A stretch of 64,000 nt of DNA from Caprimulgus europaeus (Eukaryota > Chordata > Aves > Caprimulgiformes > Caprimulgidae). The stretch covers positions 2,464,001 to 2,528,000 of the forward strand of contig OU015540.1 of NCBI GenBank assembly GCA_907165065.1. The letters are read 5' to 3'. Position 1 is the stretch's first letter. Each line of letters opens with the position of its first letter. The position numbers and the translations under genes were made by a program. Below are positions 47,079 to 58,797 of the stretch, one piece after another. Under the pieces are notes generated by a model. The model had not been told where the DNA came from. It saw only the letters and a list, made by a program, of their open reading frames with translations, and made no database searches.

Positions 47079-50000
47079 TATTTGCTTTACAATTGTGTTA
47101 AATAAGGGAGGCAACTTTTACTTTGTTCTGTTTAACTCTTAGGTTGGTTACTCAGGGTTTCCACCAGCTTTAGGACGTGGTGGAAATGTGAGGGCTGAGC
47201 TGGGTGCAGCAATTCCCCTGCTCACACTCACGTCACCAACCCCATCAGGACTTTGTTGCAAACATGACATCATCACATATAACTTTTTATTTTGCTTGTG
47301 CAAATCTCCTTGCTCATCTCATTGTAGAAGAGGGAGAGAGAATCAGCTTAGACAAGCCAACTGCATATCTGCAATGAGCCCAGCTTTGAAAAAAAATTGA
47401 CTTAATTAAAGCTCAGGGAATGTTTTCCCCCTGTGATTGCTGGCAAACAGCCTGGGCACAGGCTGGTCCTCAACATGCAGCTCTGAAGCCAAATTCTCCC
47501 TTTGTAATGGCTGGAAGCCTCCAGCTGTGAATGGGTTGGCCTTGCTTGGTGGTTTCTTGATATTCTGTCTTCATAACTTTGCAGTTGACAATTAAACCTA
47601 TTGCATTGCTGGAAGAAGCCCCATAACTTCATTGCCAGTTAATCAGCATCATCCGTGACGTGTCCCAGCCCATGGCACCAAGCAAAACCTTCCCCTCCCA
47701 GCACGTGGGAGCTGCGGGCGTTGGGTACTGCCATCAGGTCCTGATGTCTACAAACTTCTCTGACAAAGAAAAAATGTAAGTAATTCCTCTGATTAACACA
47801 CTATTGCATGAAACAACAATGAGAGAAGCAGAACTTAGCTCTAGCAACCCACTGCATAAACAAACCCATGTCCAGGGCACGTTGTCCATCAAAAGCTGCC
47901 TCTAAAACCAATTTCCTGGCTTCCCTTGTGCCAAGGCTGTTGCAGTGAGAAAGTTGTCATAAAAAACCCTTTCTTGACCTGCCAGACTGGGGAGATATTG
48001 CAAAGGTTCTTATTTAAAAGGAAAGCTGCTGGGCAAATGGTTGGATGATGGGGTTGTGCAGGAAGGACTTCATGGGCATGAGGAGGGCTGAAGCTGTAAT
48101 CCCTGTGCAGCTAAATTAGAACATCTCTGTTATTGTCTGTTTTGGTCGCTGTTGAACGCAGAGAACAATACTCCCTCAGCTCTTAACCTTTCCTGCTAAT
48201 GAATTCCTTCTTCTCCTGTGGAAGGTGGTAGGTGGTATGTGTGCAAGTAGGGTTTGATTAATGTGAACACTCAGACAAGACTTGAACCAACCTTGGAGGA
48301 GGGAGTTTGGAAACCTGGAGCTTAATATGAGCTCTCGTGCAGTTTTATTTATAAATATCTCTTCTGCTTTCATTCTGTTCACTGGTGGGAGCTGAAAGTG
48401 CCAAAATGCCCAAAGAAAAGTTGTTTTTATGACCTCTTCAAGCTGGCCAGATGTACCAAGCAGGAAGGACTCACCAGAAAAGCTGTTAGCAGCTGTGCTG
48501 GCAGCAGTGCAGACAGGGAGATCCCAGTTCACACCTGGTCTGGGGAGAAGGATAGACATACAGCAGAGGGGAGCATATTTGTCCCCCACTTTTGCAGATG
48601 AGATGGAGCTACAGCAGAACTTAGGGCTGCTCCAACCTGCCCCTGCTACAGGGACACCAAGGGACCCCATGTGCAACACTTATCGCTCCTCCTTGTTGGG
48701 GTAAATGCCTTTGTTTGCACCAGTCATCCAAACTCACCATGAATGGAGAGAAGTAGGCACCCAAGGGGGTGATTCATCTTGTCCTTATGGAGTGTCTAAA
48801 ATAGGTCAGTGAATCATGCTCTACAATTGCCTTTTTCTTCTACAGACTAGCAAGGGAGTTTCAAGGATGAGCTCAGATGTAGATGCTGTGGACATCTGAG
48901 GGTACATTTGCCATCTTACCTCTCTATTTCTTATTTTTCCTGTGGCCTGGCCCATGGAAGGCTTTTCAGAAGGTTGCTGGGAAGGAGCAGCTTTGCTACA
49001 GAGAACACTTGCAGGTTTGGTGAAGGGCCCTGGTATCTCCTATCAGTTGAGTGCATTCATCCATCCTCATGGATAGTGATAACCTCCTACAGGGGCACCG
49101 TGGCTCAGTGATGCATCTTCAGACCTTCTTCAGCAGTGCCCCAAAGTCTCTCCCAGGTACAGACAGTGCCTTGGACTTGCAGCACCCAGAGGACTTAACG
49201 GTCTGTACCACTCTCCCAGATGCTGTTGGTTGATGTATCATGGCCTCGAGGAAGTGAGTGGATGATTGAATGACCTTCTTCACCCACATGCATGCACATA
49301 TGGAGTGACAGACTTTATTCTGACCAAGCCTGGCCCCCACCAAGCTGGTGAAAGGCTCATTCCTCATTCAGCAGTTTTCCTCCAGCCAGTCCAACATCTC
49401 TTCCCACTGCCAGTGGGGCCCAAGATCCAGACAGCTGCTCTTCAGCTCCCTGGCAGACCCTGTTTGGTTCCTGACACCAATCCTGCCCATGTTTCTGGTG
49501 CTGTACCTGACTGATGAAACCAGACTCATCACAATCACCATTTATCTCGGCATGCAAATGTTCCACACAGATCACTCTGAGCTTGACAAGCTCCTCCTAA
49601 TGAATTGCTCAGGAAGGGTGGAGGTGGGTCAGCCTTTTCCACACACAAGAACGGCCAAGGGCATCATAAACAAACAAGAATAATTTGCTTGCAGCCCCAC
49701 TGCTCCAACCTTTCTGGAAAGCTGTCACTTTGGCTCTTGGGATTTTGCCACCTCGAAGCTCCAACTCTGCAGCCTCAGGCGTGTGAGTCAGGTCTGCAGC
49801 TGGGACACATCAGCTGAAGGCAGATACCTACCCAGCTCTGTATTTCCTTGGCCTTTCTAAAGCCTAACAGGGAACAGTTCATATGTTGGGGTCCAGATGT
49901 CATCCATACCTAGACAATCCCAACACCATCAGACCTTGTTAATAACTAGCACAGTAATGAGGAGAAAAAGGTTGTTTTGGGGGGGTCTCTTGGGCAGACT

Positions 50001-50232
50001 GGCAAGTGAACAGCTAAAACTTGGCAATACGATGTGTTCCTCAGCTCTTGAAAAAGCTGTGACTGGTGTAAATGATTGGACCTGTGGTGGCTTCAGTGGA
50101 GTGTCAGGGCTGAAACCTCATCACAATGTTTATTCATTTCTTCTCAGAGTTTAGCCAACCTGGACACCTGTCTTTAACACAGCGTATTAACGAGACTGCC
50201 GATGGGCTGGGATTTAATTGGATGCATCCATG
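47079..50232. other. non-coding stretch with one exon candidate
   Basis: No interspersed repeat recognised. The plus-strand candidate exon at 47672-47775 is listed separately. Confidence 0.5.
47672..47775 (+). other. candidate first coding exon, plus strand
   Basis: An ATG at 47672 opens 34 complete codons (starting MAPSKTFPSQHVGAAGVG) that end at a strong GTAAGT donor (47776-47781). Without splicing the frame stops one codon later, so the open part ends exactly at the donor. A possible alternative acceptor, CCTTCCCCTCCCAG, ends at 47701. The peptide is unrecognised. The coincidence of frame end and donor is suggestive only. Confidence 0.2.
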
Positions 50233-50295
50233 AAAAGCCTCACTTCAAACTGTCCAGCAAAGGGACTTGTCGCTTCCATTTCCTCCATGGGTGCC
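50233..50295 (+). repeat. dispersed ~65-bp repeat, copy B
   Basis: Second copy of the sequence at 47012-47078, here reading AGCAAAGGGACTTGTCGC then TTCCATTTCCTCCATGGGTG. It lies about 30 bp before an acceptor-like site (AG at 50321-50322) and a 62-nt open segment with an AAG|GTAAGA donor at 50385. Confidence 0.8.
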
Positions 50296-52899
50296 AGCGT
50301 GCCGCCCGCTCCTGATTCACAGACAGAGTGAATAGCAGCTCTACCAGCTTACCACTGCCTGACTGGTGCTGTGATGTCTGTAAGGTAAGATTAAATGGAA
50401 AGGCATTATCTCCAGGAGGAGGGTGAGGCAGACTGGAAGTGCCTTCCTCAGCAACCAGCGGTGGGAAGTGGAGTGGGCATCCAACCATGGCAGCTCTCCT
50501 GCCTGAGCTGTGTCTCCTTCCATGGCTGCTTTATCTTTTCCTCTGTGCATCTTGACTCTCTCAAGCACTTGGTTTTAAGTGCTTCAGAACACAATGATGA
50601 TTAACAGCCCCATTTGCTTGCTCAGCTGGTGTATCTGTTTATCAGGAGAATCATCTTCTGCAGATGATTATGGGATTACCTCCCATCTCTGCTCTCTGCA
50701 CCTTACCCACAATGAGCACACCATGGAGGTTTAGAGTTGGTTGTGCTGTCCAAAGCTTCCTGAGCTTCCCTGGGGCCACCTCACAGTGGGGGATGCCAAC
50801 CTGGCACCTCCAGTCACACAGAGCTGTTTAATTTCCACCTCAGTGCACAGAATAACACGATAATGGGATCTTCAGGGATGCCAGGAGAGGTTCAACCATG
50901 GGAATGTGAAAGCATCTCTACCTTTAATTTTTAATTGCACCTTATCAACTGGCATCAGGGAGGATAAAGTTTCTTGAAATTTTAATTGGCAAATCCATTG
51001 ACCCATTTCCTTCTGTGTCCCTGGGTGGCAGCACAGAATACATGTTGGGTTGGCAGGAGGCTGTGCTTCATGCCAGCCTTGGAGGTCTAAGGCTGAAAAA
51101 AACCCCAAATGCTTTTCCAGAGGTCATCTGCCAACCAGCAAGCATGGATATTGCAAGGGCCAATTGCACTCTGTGGGTCTCTTCAGATGCAGAAACACTG
51201 ACACAGAGCTGGAGATGTTGTGGTGAGTGAGGGACCTCTTCTTGTCCTTGCAGAAATCTCCCAAGAATAATTTTCCCCAATGGATCTGGTCCTTCCAGTC
51301 AGCTGGAGGTTTTTCATGAAGCAATGGCACCCATGTTCCACCCAGTAACTGGAAAAGACATGAAAAAAGGGGAAATGAGAGAGAAAGACAGACTTTTCCC
51401 CTAAATCAAAACCAAACAATCATAACTATCTAAAAAGAATCAGTTTAGGTGAAATTTTGGGGTGAAAAGTCACAAAGTTAATCTAAATCACCTTTATTCC
51501 ACCCAAAGCATTCTGTAGCAGCCAAGGATCAGCCCTGGCCTATTGAATATTTTAACGAGCTCTCAGCAGCAGGTCTCAGCTCCCCAGGAAGACAGTAGAA
51601 CCAGAAATCCTTTTGAGAGAGGAGCAGCCCGGAGGAAATCCTGCCAGATGAGATTCCTGACATTGCTGTGTGGACTCAGGATGCTCCAATAGTTTGGATA
51701 ATCACAGGAATTTGGAGCTGGATGTGAAGTTGGTGCCAGATGTGCTGTGCAGGATGGGGAATGGAGTCCAGACCTTTCCCTGGGGATCACTTCTCCTGGA
51801 GCAGATTGTCCTGGTACGTACCTTGTCCAACGCACGTCCTCGATGAGACTCGGGGAACTCTGTCAGCTTGACACTGTTTTAGTGCTTCATTTTCCTAGAA
51901 TGTACAATATCATTTAACAGTGAGGAAAACTCTCCTAGAAAGAGAAAAGGGGTTTTGAAATCTTCTTCTAGATGAATATTAATTTGGAGTCATATCTAAA
52001 ATAACATCCTTGTCCATCAGGAGCCGTGTTACAGACAAACCTGACGTCAAATCCGAGCTGACTGGATGACAGATTGCGTGGAAGACTTCCAGAAATGAGC
52101 TTTAAAACGCAGTTGGCCAGACACCAGATTCAGCAGCATTTAGAGATGAACTCACCATTTAAAGTTTCAAGTTGCATTTTGAAGGAAAACAATGTGCTCT
52201 GTTCCCCAGATGGAGGTTTTCTTTGGAAAAGATGTCATTACCTTTTAAATCGCCTGATGTCACCCGCCGTTGATACAGACACACACCTACGCCTGGGGAG
52301 CAGACGAAGGAGCTCACAGAAATCTTCTTCAAGGTGACAAATAATGCCCTCACCAAAAAATTAAATTATAATTTAAAAAAATCCCCCAGAAGGTGGATAA
52401 GCCCAAAAAGCTGACTGGGTATATAAATGTGGTTTTTAATCTGCACACAAGATTCAGTGATAACAGAGTTTCCCAGGGGAGAGCAGTCACAGGAAATGAG
52501 AGGAAATAGATCCCTCAAATTAGGACTTCCTACCAAAAAAAAAGCAGATAAAATCCTTACTGTGTGGGGCAGCTGGGAAAACATTCATAATTCAAACAGG
52601 CAGATGCTGCCTTGAGCTGCAGGGAGGTACAACCAGGGGAGGGGAGAGCAAAACGTTGTGTACAATCGATAACAGCAATGGAGCACGACTCCAGCTTGGC
52701 TACCACCAGAGAAACCTGAGCTCACTGGCCAAGCAGCAGCAGCACCATGATGAATAAGGGTTGTGTTAAGCAGCTTTTCCAGGAAGCAGCAATGTGTGTT
52801 GCCCTCTAGATGACAGCAACACCACCCAACTGTATATTCTCCAGGGAGACACTTGGCTTTTCTCATCCCACCTCCGGCACTAATGCTTTGCCACGCTGA

Positions 52900-53550
52900 G
52901 ACTTCGCCGCTTTAGAAATGAAGATTTAATAGGGATTCATGAAGTGGGTTTTTTTTATGCTGGTTTAATGCTAATTAATTATTCAGGGTATAGTTGAGAG
53001 GAAACCTGGAAGAAATGAGCTGGCATTTCAGTGTTATGCAATATTTGTGAATAGATGTGTCTCTTTAGATTTAAAATGACAGCTCATTCCTCTATGTTAA
53101 ACACCAATTGAGATTATTAAAAACATCTATTGAGGCTTTAGCATCTCTGCAGTGAAATATTCATCAGTCTTAGCTTGTTAGGGCTCGAAAGAGTAGATAT
53201 ATTTTTAATAATCAATTGCCATTTAAAATACCATAACATCCCAATTAGTCAGAAATTAAACTTAAATGTCCCAAGTAAATTAACTTTGCATTTAAAGTGA
53301 TAACTGAATTAAAATGTTTATGGCTTTGCAATATTGCTCCTTCAATTCTTGTTTGGATAAAGGTGTGTCACCATACATGAAATGTGAGTTCAAATGCCCA
53401 TTCTTTCCACTCAAGCTCTACTTGTGCTCCTCCATAGGCAGTTTTCCTGGCAAATGAAATTTCCACACACCAAGAAATTGGGCTTATTAACTAAATCATC
53501 ATCAAAGTCTTGACACTACAATTTGCTAATCAGTCTTGGTTGGTGGCTTC
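52900..53550. promoter_or_regulatory. candidate conserved non-coding element
   Basis: The block is AT-rich but of high complexity, free of repeats, and dense in homeodomain-type TAATTA/AATTAG/ATTAAC cores (for example GCTAATTAATTATTC at 52970-52984), with TTGCATTT/TTTGCAATATT octamer- or POU-like words. This is the texture of vertebrate ultraconserved enhancers, but conservation cannot be judged from one sequence. Confidence is low. Confidence 0.25.
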
Positions 53551-55609
53551 AAACTCTCAGCACCTTGTGAAGGTCACACACTGATGGGTGTGTGAGAAGC
53601 AGCAACCAATGCTCCAGCCCAAGACCTGGAGAACAGGGACAGAAATCCTTTTCATCCAGAAATTATTTATTTGGAATAACATTTAGGTCATTGCTGACCC
53701 ACTGCTGAGAGGATGCAATAGTTGATTGTGGGAATCATGGAAAAGAGTGTGCCCAGGCTCCAGGCATTTCCACAGGATCAACGTGGGTCCATAGGGAATC
53801 CTTTCCACCCACTGCACTAATTCATACACCAGTCAGCATCCTCAGAGGAGAGGCAGAGAACATGGACCACAGAAGGGCAGTAGCCCTCTGAGAGCTGGAA
53901 CCAGCCTCCCCAAGGCACTTTTCATCCATGTTACAAGGAAAGGAACCTCAGTTTTCCTCTACCAGGAGGTTTACACACTTGCAGTGGGGAAAGAGAAGGT
54001 GTTAAAGTCTTATTTCACTGTGAGTTTTCCACAACACTCGATTTTCACCTAAGAAGCCCTTCGAGCACCTGTGCTCACTCTGTGTTTTGGTAGTATGTGT
54101 AGAAAGGAACCTTTTCTGATGCTGAATTCCCAACACCTTGTCATTCTGCAACTCATCTCCAGCCAGATTTTACTTGTAAATATGGATTAACAACCCTCAC
54201 TGGTTCTTCTCGTCATCAAAATAATCTCTCCCATGCCTAGCTAGAAGGCATGAAGGCTACAGCAATTCTTTTTGTACAGCAGATGTGTTCTGCTTCGTGT
54301 TTGTGTCTGCTCAACCCCAAGTGGACTGAACATTTAAAGGATTAAGAAAACTGACACGTAGAGAGTAGCTTCGTGTTGCTTGAAGGCGGTAAAGTCAGAG
54401 GCCAAGCTTAAAACAAGGTCTTGGTGCTCACCTATGAATAGGTAATGGTTGCAGTATCTCCAAATCCATTATTTCTCCTCACTCCCTTGGGACTTGCCCA
54501 GGTCTCCAAGAGCTGGAGATACAAATTGTATCCTTTGGAATTTGCTGCCAAAAAGGTCACAGTTTCCTCATCCAGAATTGTTTATTCACCACCACAATTA
54601 GCAGAAAAGAGCAGAAGATACAAGAGCCTACTTGAAGCAAGACACCAAAAGCCTGGGGCTTGACTGCCTCTTTTGTTTGTCTGGGATTATCCTTCTTGTT
54701 ATTTTATAATCCTCTGAGTGCATCTTCTTGCAGAGAGAGGCGCTTTCAAAGTGCCGATACGGAGCCATCAGCAATGATCTATCTGGAGAGCAGGATTAGA
54801 GGTGGCATCATTTAAACCAAAGAAATCAATTGAGATTCATTGGAAGCTTTGCAGCTCCACATTCTTTTTTTTATTATTGTTATTTGTCACACTTTTTAAA
54901 AGCTTCTTAGAAGTTAGAGATAGAAGAGGCATATTAAGCCATCCAACCTCTCTCACCAGATGCAGATCATGAAGGATTTTAGTTCATCTGGTTTGAGATG
55001 TGCAACCAGCAAAGCTCACACCACTTTTTGGGTGCTGTCCTGTCACAGCATCTCCTTTATTCCACCTGCACAGGTGTGCACCTGTGAGGTTTGGGAAGTG
55101 AGGAACTACAACACAGGATCAACTCCTTGAATCCCTTGAGTTAGCAAATATCTTGCTGGAGAGCAACATGGGGATGTGGGATTTTGCAGGGGAAGAGGAA
55201 TATTTAGGGATTGTATTTTTTGAAGGACAGCAAAAAATTTTTTCAGCAAAAATCTGTGCCTGGCTGGACATTTTTCACCAAAACTGGCTTTGGGGTACGT
55301 GAACTTTCCTCAGTGGAAAAAGAATTTGTTGCCAGCTGTGTTGGAAGTTCACAGTCCCTCCAAAGCACATCAAGCTCTTATTGCTTAACTCTTCTTTGGA
55401 TCTGAGTGAGAAATAAGCCTGCAAGGAGCACTCATTTTTTTTAAAATGCACTTTATTTGGCAGGAAAACATTTAACAAAACATAAAATACTGGGGAAAAA
55501 AAAGGGTAATGTCCTGCTTGCAACACACTGCCGTGTGCAAGGCATCCCCTTGCCCATAAGGCTGCGGTCACACTCTGCTCAGTCTTTGCCAGGTGAAACC
55601 CATAAGGTT

Positions 55610-55673
55610 GTTTTAAATTAGATTTTTTTTAATTTTTTTTTTTATTTTTTTGCATTTTATCTTTTTTGCATTT
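55610..55673. repeat. T-rich low-complexity tract
   Basis: About 64 bp, largely T with TTTTTTGCATTT units. No regular period. Confidence 0.85.
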
Positions 55674-56649
55674 GGGTCCAGTTCAGTTGCTAAGCAACAT
55701 CCCCACCGGGCCCTGGGTTTCCTTCCTCCTACAAATGCGAAACAACAACAAAAATCCCTCCGTGTTCACCGAGATGAGGTAAAGTCCTACAATTTATTGA
55801 TCTTAATTGCATCCTCCCCTTGAAGGGCTTCATCCTGCTGAGAAGGGAATAAGATACATAACTCCCAGCACCATGAACAGGGCTTCAAGCAGCGAAAGGA
55901 GAATAGACCTCTGATGGGGAGAGCACCGTAAAGGTACATGGAAATAGCACAGAAAGCTCCATCACGAGGAGAAATGAGTGTGGACACCCACACACACCTG
56001 CCCAGCGAGAACCAGACCGGTATAATTAGTGCCTCACAGCGTGGTAGGACTTGATTTGGCTTGAAGAGACTTTTAGGACTTCTCTCACATGCTGCAGGAC
56101 ACCAGGGAGGCTTTCTGGGGTGCTTGAAAGCTGCATTTTCACACCTCAGCATCGAAGGAAGGGTTTTCTGTGTGATACTCACCGCTCTGTGTCTTGGAGA
56201 GGTGTTTGGTTCTGCAAAATCCCTGCCACTGGATTTCAGCTCCAACAATCTTCTCACCATCCCAACAGAATTTGCTTGCTTAATAATTTATTTTAAAAAA
56301 AAAAAAGTAAAAATTATAACTGTGGACACAAAACTCCAGGTATTTATGTTGTCATATGTTGTTTTTAGCGATGAAGATAGCAGAGTTGCAGAAGCTCAGG
56401 AAGATCTTCCCACCCCTTTAGCTGTCAGATGCATTTCCAAAGGGGTTCTTTGTTTTGAGGAGCTTCTCTTTGACTGTAGTCATGCCCAAAGGCTTTTGAA
56501 GTGCTGGAGATCTGCAGCTCCTGTTGTCTTCAAGCAAAGGAGAGACTTTTCACCTCTCTACAGCTCCAGGGTAGACTTCTCCAGGCAGACAAGCAACCTT
56601 CAAGCACCCACAATTGGAAGCTGTAGGGCTCAGATGACTTTATTACTTC

Positions 56650-56750
56650 CATAGAATCATTTGGTTGGAAAAGACCTTTGAGATCATCAAGTCCAACCGT
56701 CCCTGTCCACCACTAAACCACATCTCTGAGCACCTCCAGGGATGGTGACT
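56650..56750 (-). mobile_element. CR1 LINE fragment, last 100 bp
   Basis: Minus-strand CR1 3' end: 'catagaatcatttggttgga' through 'agtccaaccgtccctgtcc' to 'ctccagggatggtgact'. A short, old insertion or remnant. Confidence 0.9.
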
Positions 56751-58154
56751 TGCATGAATTATTTCTTTGGTTTTTAGAGCACATTTGCAGGGTTAAGCTA
56801 ATAGATGGAAAACAACCCCAGATTGTCTAAAAGTTGCAGGTATCATTAGGTAATGAATTGTCAGAATTTCTTTTAATGTTTTCATTTTAATCTTTTAATG
56901 ATTCATTTTCATTTAATTTAATTTTTAGTATTTTAATTATTAATTTTACTTTCATGCTGTGTACACACTCCCTGCTCCTCCACATCATTTGGAATTTGGG
57001 TTTGCCAGTGGGTTCCTTACTTTCAGGTTCCTTCCAGCCTGTCTGTCTCAGGAGTGACGATGACATTACCCAGAGCAGGACGGGGAGCTGCCATCTGTAC
57101 GGCAGGAAGCTGTTTGCAGCTCCTCATTTCATAACACACACGCTCTGCAGACACAGAGCCAAGCTTGGCAGGTTCCCCCACATCCCAAGAATGCAAGCAA
57201 GGCAAATTTAGCCACGTTTAACTTCTTGTAAAACAACCTTTTACAGAACTTCAGAAAATAAATGTTTCCATAAAATGGAAGCACAATAGAAATTTAAAAA
57301 AAAAAAACAAAAAAAAAAGTGGTTTTTTTGTTGGTTTTTTTTTTTTCCCTAAGTAAATGTTTTCCTGCCTGTCTTGCAGCTGAGATATTGCAATTTTATG
57401 CTTGTGCATGTGGCCAGAGAACGATGCTGAATGGGAACAGATGGGCCATGTATGCAAATTGCTGCAATGAAATGGAGACTAACGAGCGTGCCGTGACCCA
57501 GGAACCCCACCCAGGACGGCGTGGGGGTGGCAGGGAGCACAGAGGAGCTTTCCCCACCACCACCTGCAGCCTGGCTAATGGATGGATGGATGTGAGGGAA
57601 AAAGGTTCCTTGGGAGGCTTTGCACATAACTCATTGGTACCCCCATGTCAAAGTGTTGCTCCAGGTGCAGTGAGGACCCTCTTGGATGAAAACCAAAATG
57701 AAATGTTGGTGTTTCTGTGGCTTGGGGAGACTCTGTCACCGCTTCCAGCACATGCCAACCACAGATGTGTAAAGCAGAGCACCCTGCAAGTGCCCTCAGA
57801 GCATCAGGATTTAACTCTTGGTGACATTTTTATGAAGAGAAGTCCCATCTTGGCAAGCTGAGGGTCAGTATCACCTTTTAAAGTGCTTGATGTGCTTCTC
57901 CCAGTGCCCAGCTGGGACATCTTGTCCTTGTTCTGTATCTCTCTTGGCAGCCAGTTCCCACCAGCCCTGCCCCAGCCGTGCACACCACAGGGCATCAGGC
58001 TGTAAGGAAACAACCCCAGCTCCAAAGCTCATTCCCAAGCTGTTTGCTCCCCACAGCAGTAAGGTGGCAATGGCACTGCTGACTTCCACCTGAGACCCTG
58101 AGCTGGCTTCTGCTGAGGACAACAGCAAATCACCGTGTAATTACAAAGGGAATT
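56751..58154. other. non-coding stretch
   Basis: AT-rich at 56860-56960, then unique-looking sequence. The A/T hairpin at 57296-57346 is listed separately. The 180-codon plus frame at 57319-57861 starts inside the T run and has no motif. Confidence 0.5.
57296..57346. repeat. A-run/T-run inverted repeat
   Basis: A12-C-A10, then GTGG, then T7-GTTGG-T12. The two halves can pair as an imperfect hairpin with a four-base loop. It may be the junction of two poly-A tails in opposite orientation or a simple replication product. Confidence 0.8.
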
Positions 58155-58665
58155 CACAGAATCCCAGAACTGCCCCAACTGGAAAGGACCTTTAAGCTCA
58201 TTGAGTCCCATCATGAACCCACCACTGACCAGTCCCCACTGCCCCATGTCCCTCAGCACTGTGTCTACACGACTCTTCAATCCCTCCAGGGATGGGGACT
58301 CCACCACTGCCCTGGGCAACCCCTTCCAATGCCTCAGAACCCTTTCAGCAAAGAAATTCTTCCTCACACCCCATCTCAACTGCCCTGGGCACAACTGGAG
58401 CCCATTTCCTCTTGTCCTGTCCCTTGGTCCTTGGTTGAACAGACCCACCCCCACCTCTCTGCACCCTCCTTGCAGGGGCTTGGACAGAGCCAGAAGGTCT
58501 CCCCTCAGTCTCCTTTTCTCCAGGCTCAACACCCCCAGTTCCCTCAGCCGGGAACTCAGCACACTTGTGCTCCAGACCCTTCCCCAGCTCCGTTGCCCTT
58601 CTCTGGACACGCTCCAGCACCTCCATGTCCTTCTTGGAGTGAGGGCCCCAACACTGAACACAGCT
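58155..58665 (-). mobile_element. CR1 LINE fragment, frameshifted subgroup
   Basis: The minus-strand terminal ~510 bp of CR1. The 3' end (AGAATCCCAGAA) is at 58159 and the ORF2 part continues to a [19 protein letters not shown] segment. The downstream frame is open ([19 protein letters not shown] onward) but lies +1 to the upstream one, because of the same extra base found at 24.7 and 31.0 kb. 5'-truncated near 58665. Confidence 0.94.
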
Positions 58666-58734
58666 GAGGAGGTCTTTGGCTAGCAAAGAGCTGATAACCT
58701 GGATAGAATTGTACAGGCTGTCTTATCAGGCAGT

Positions 58735-58797
58735 GAATCTCCATTTACATCAGTCAGACTGTGCCAATTTGCATCAGCCGAGGATCTGACCTCCACG
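58735..58797. repeat. possible ancient dispersed repeat fragment
   Basis: Words such as CCATTTACATCAG, GTGCCAATTTGCATCAGC and GAGGATCTGACC resemble a palindromic repeat common in reptile and bird DNA ('tttacaccagctgaggatctggcc' type). Only about 60 bp remain and the match rests on memory. Confidence 0.3.

Larger units (their letters stand above)
50296..56649. other. longest repeat-free stretch
   Basis: No interspersed repeat and no supported gene. It contains the AT-rich candidate conserved element at 52900-53550 and a T-rich tract at 55610-55673. The 62-nt open segment 50323-50384 with splice-like ends is weak. The frame at 56061-56654 (197 codons, no ATG at the start) has no motif. Confidence 0.5.

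Noticed and set aside
49088..49130. tRNA/SINE-like phrase 'gcaccgtggctcagtg'
   Set aside because: No A and B boxes at proper spacing, no cloverleaf and no A-rich tail follow.
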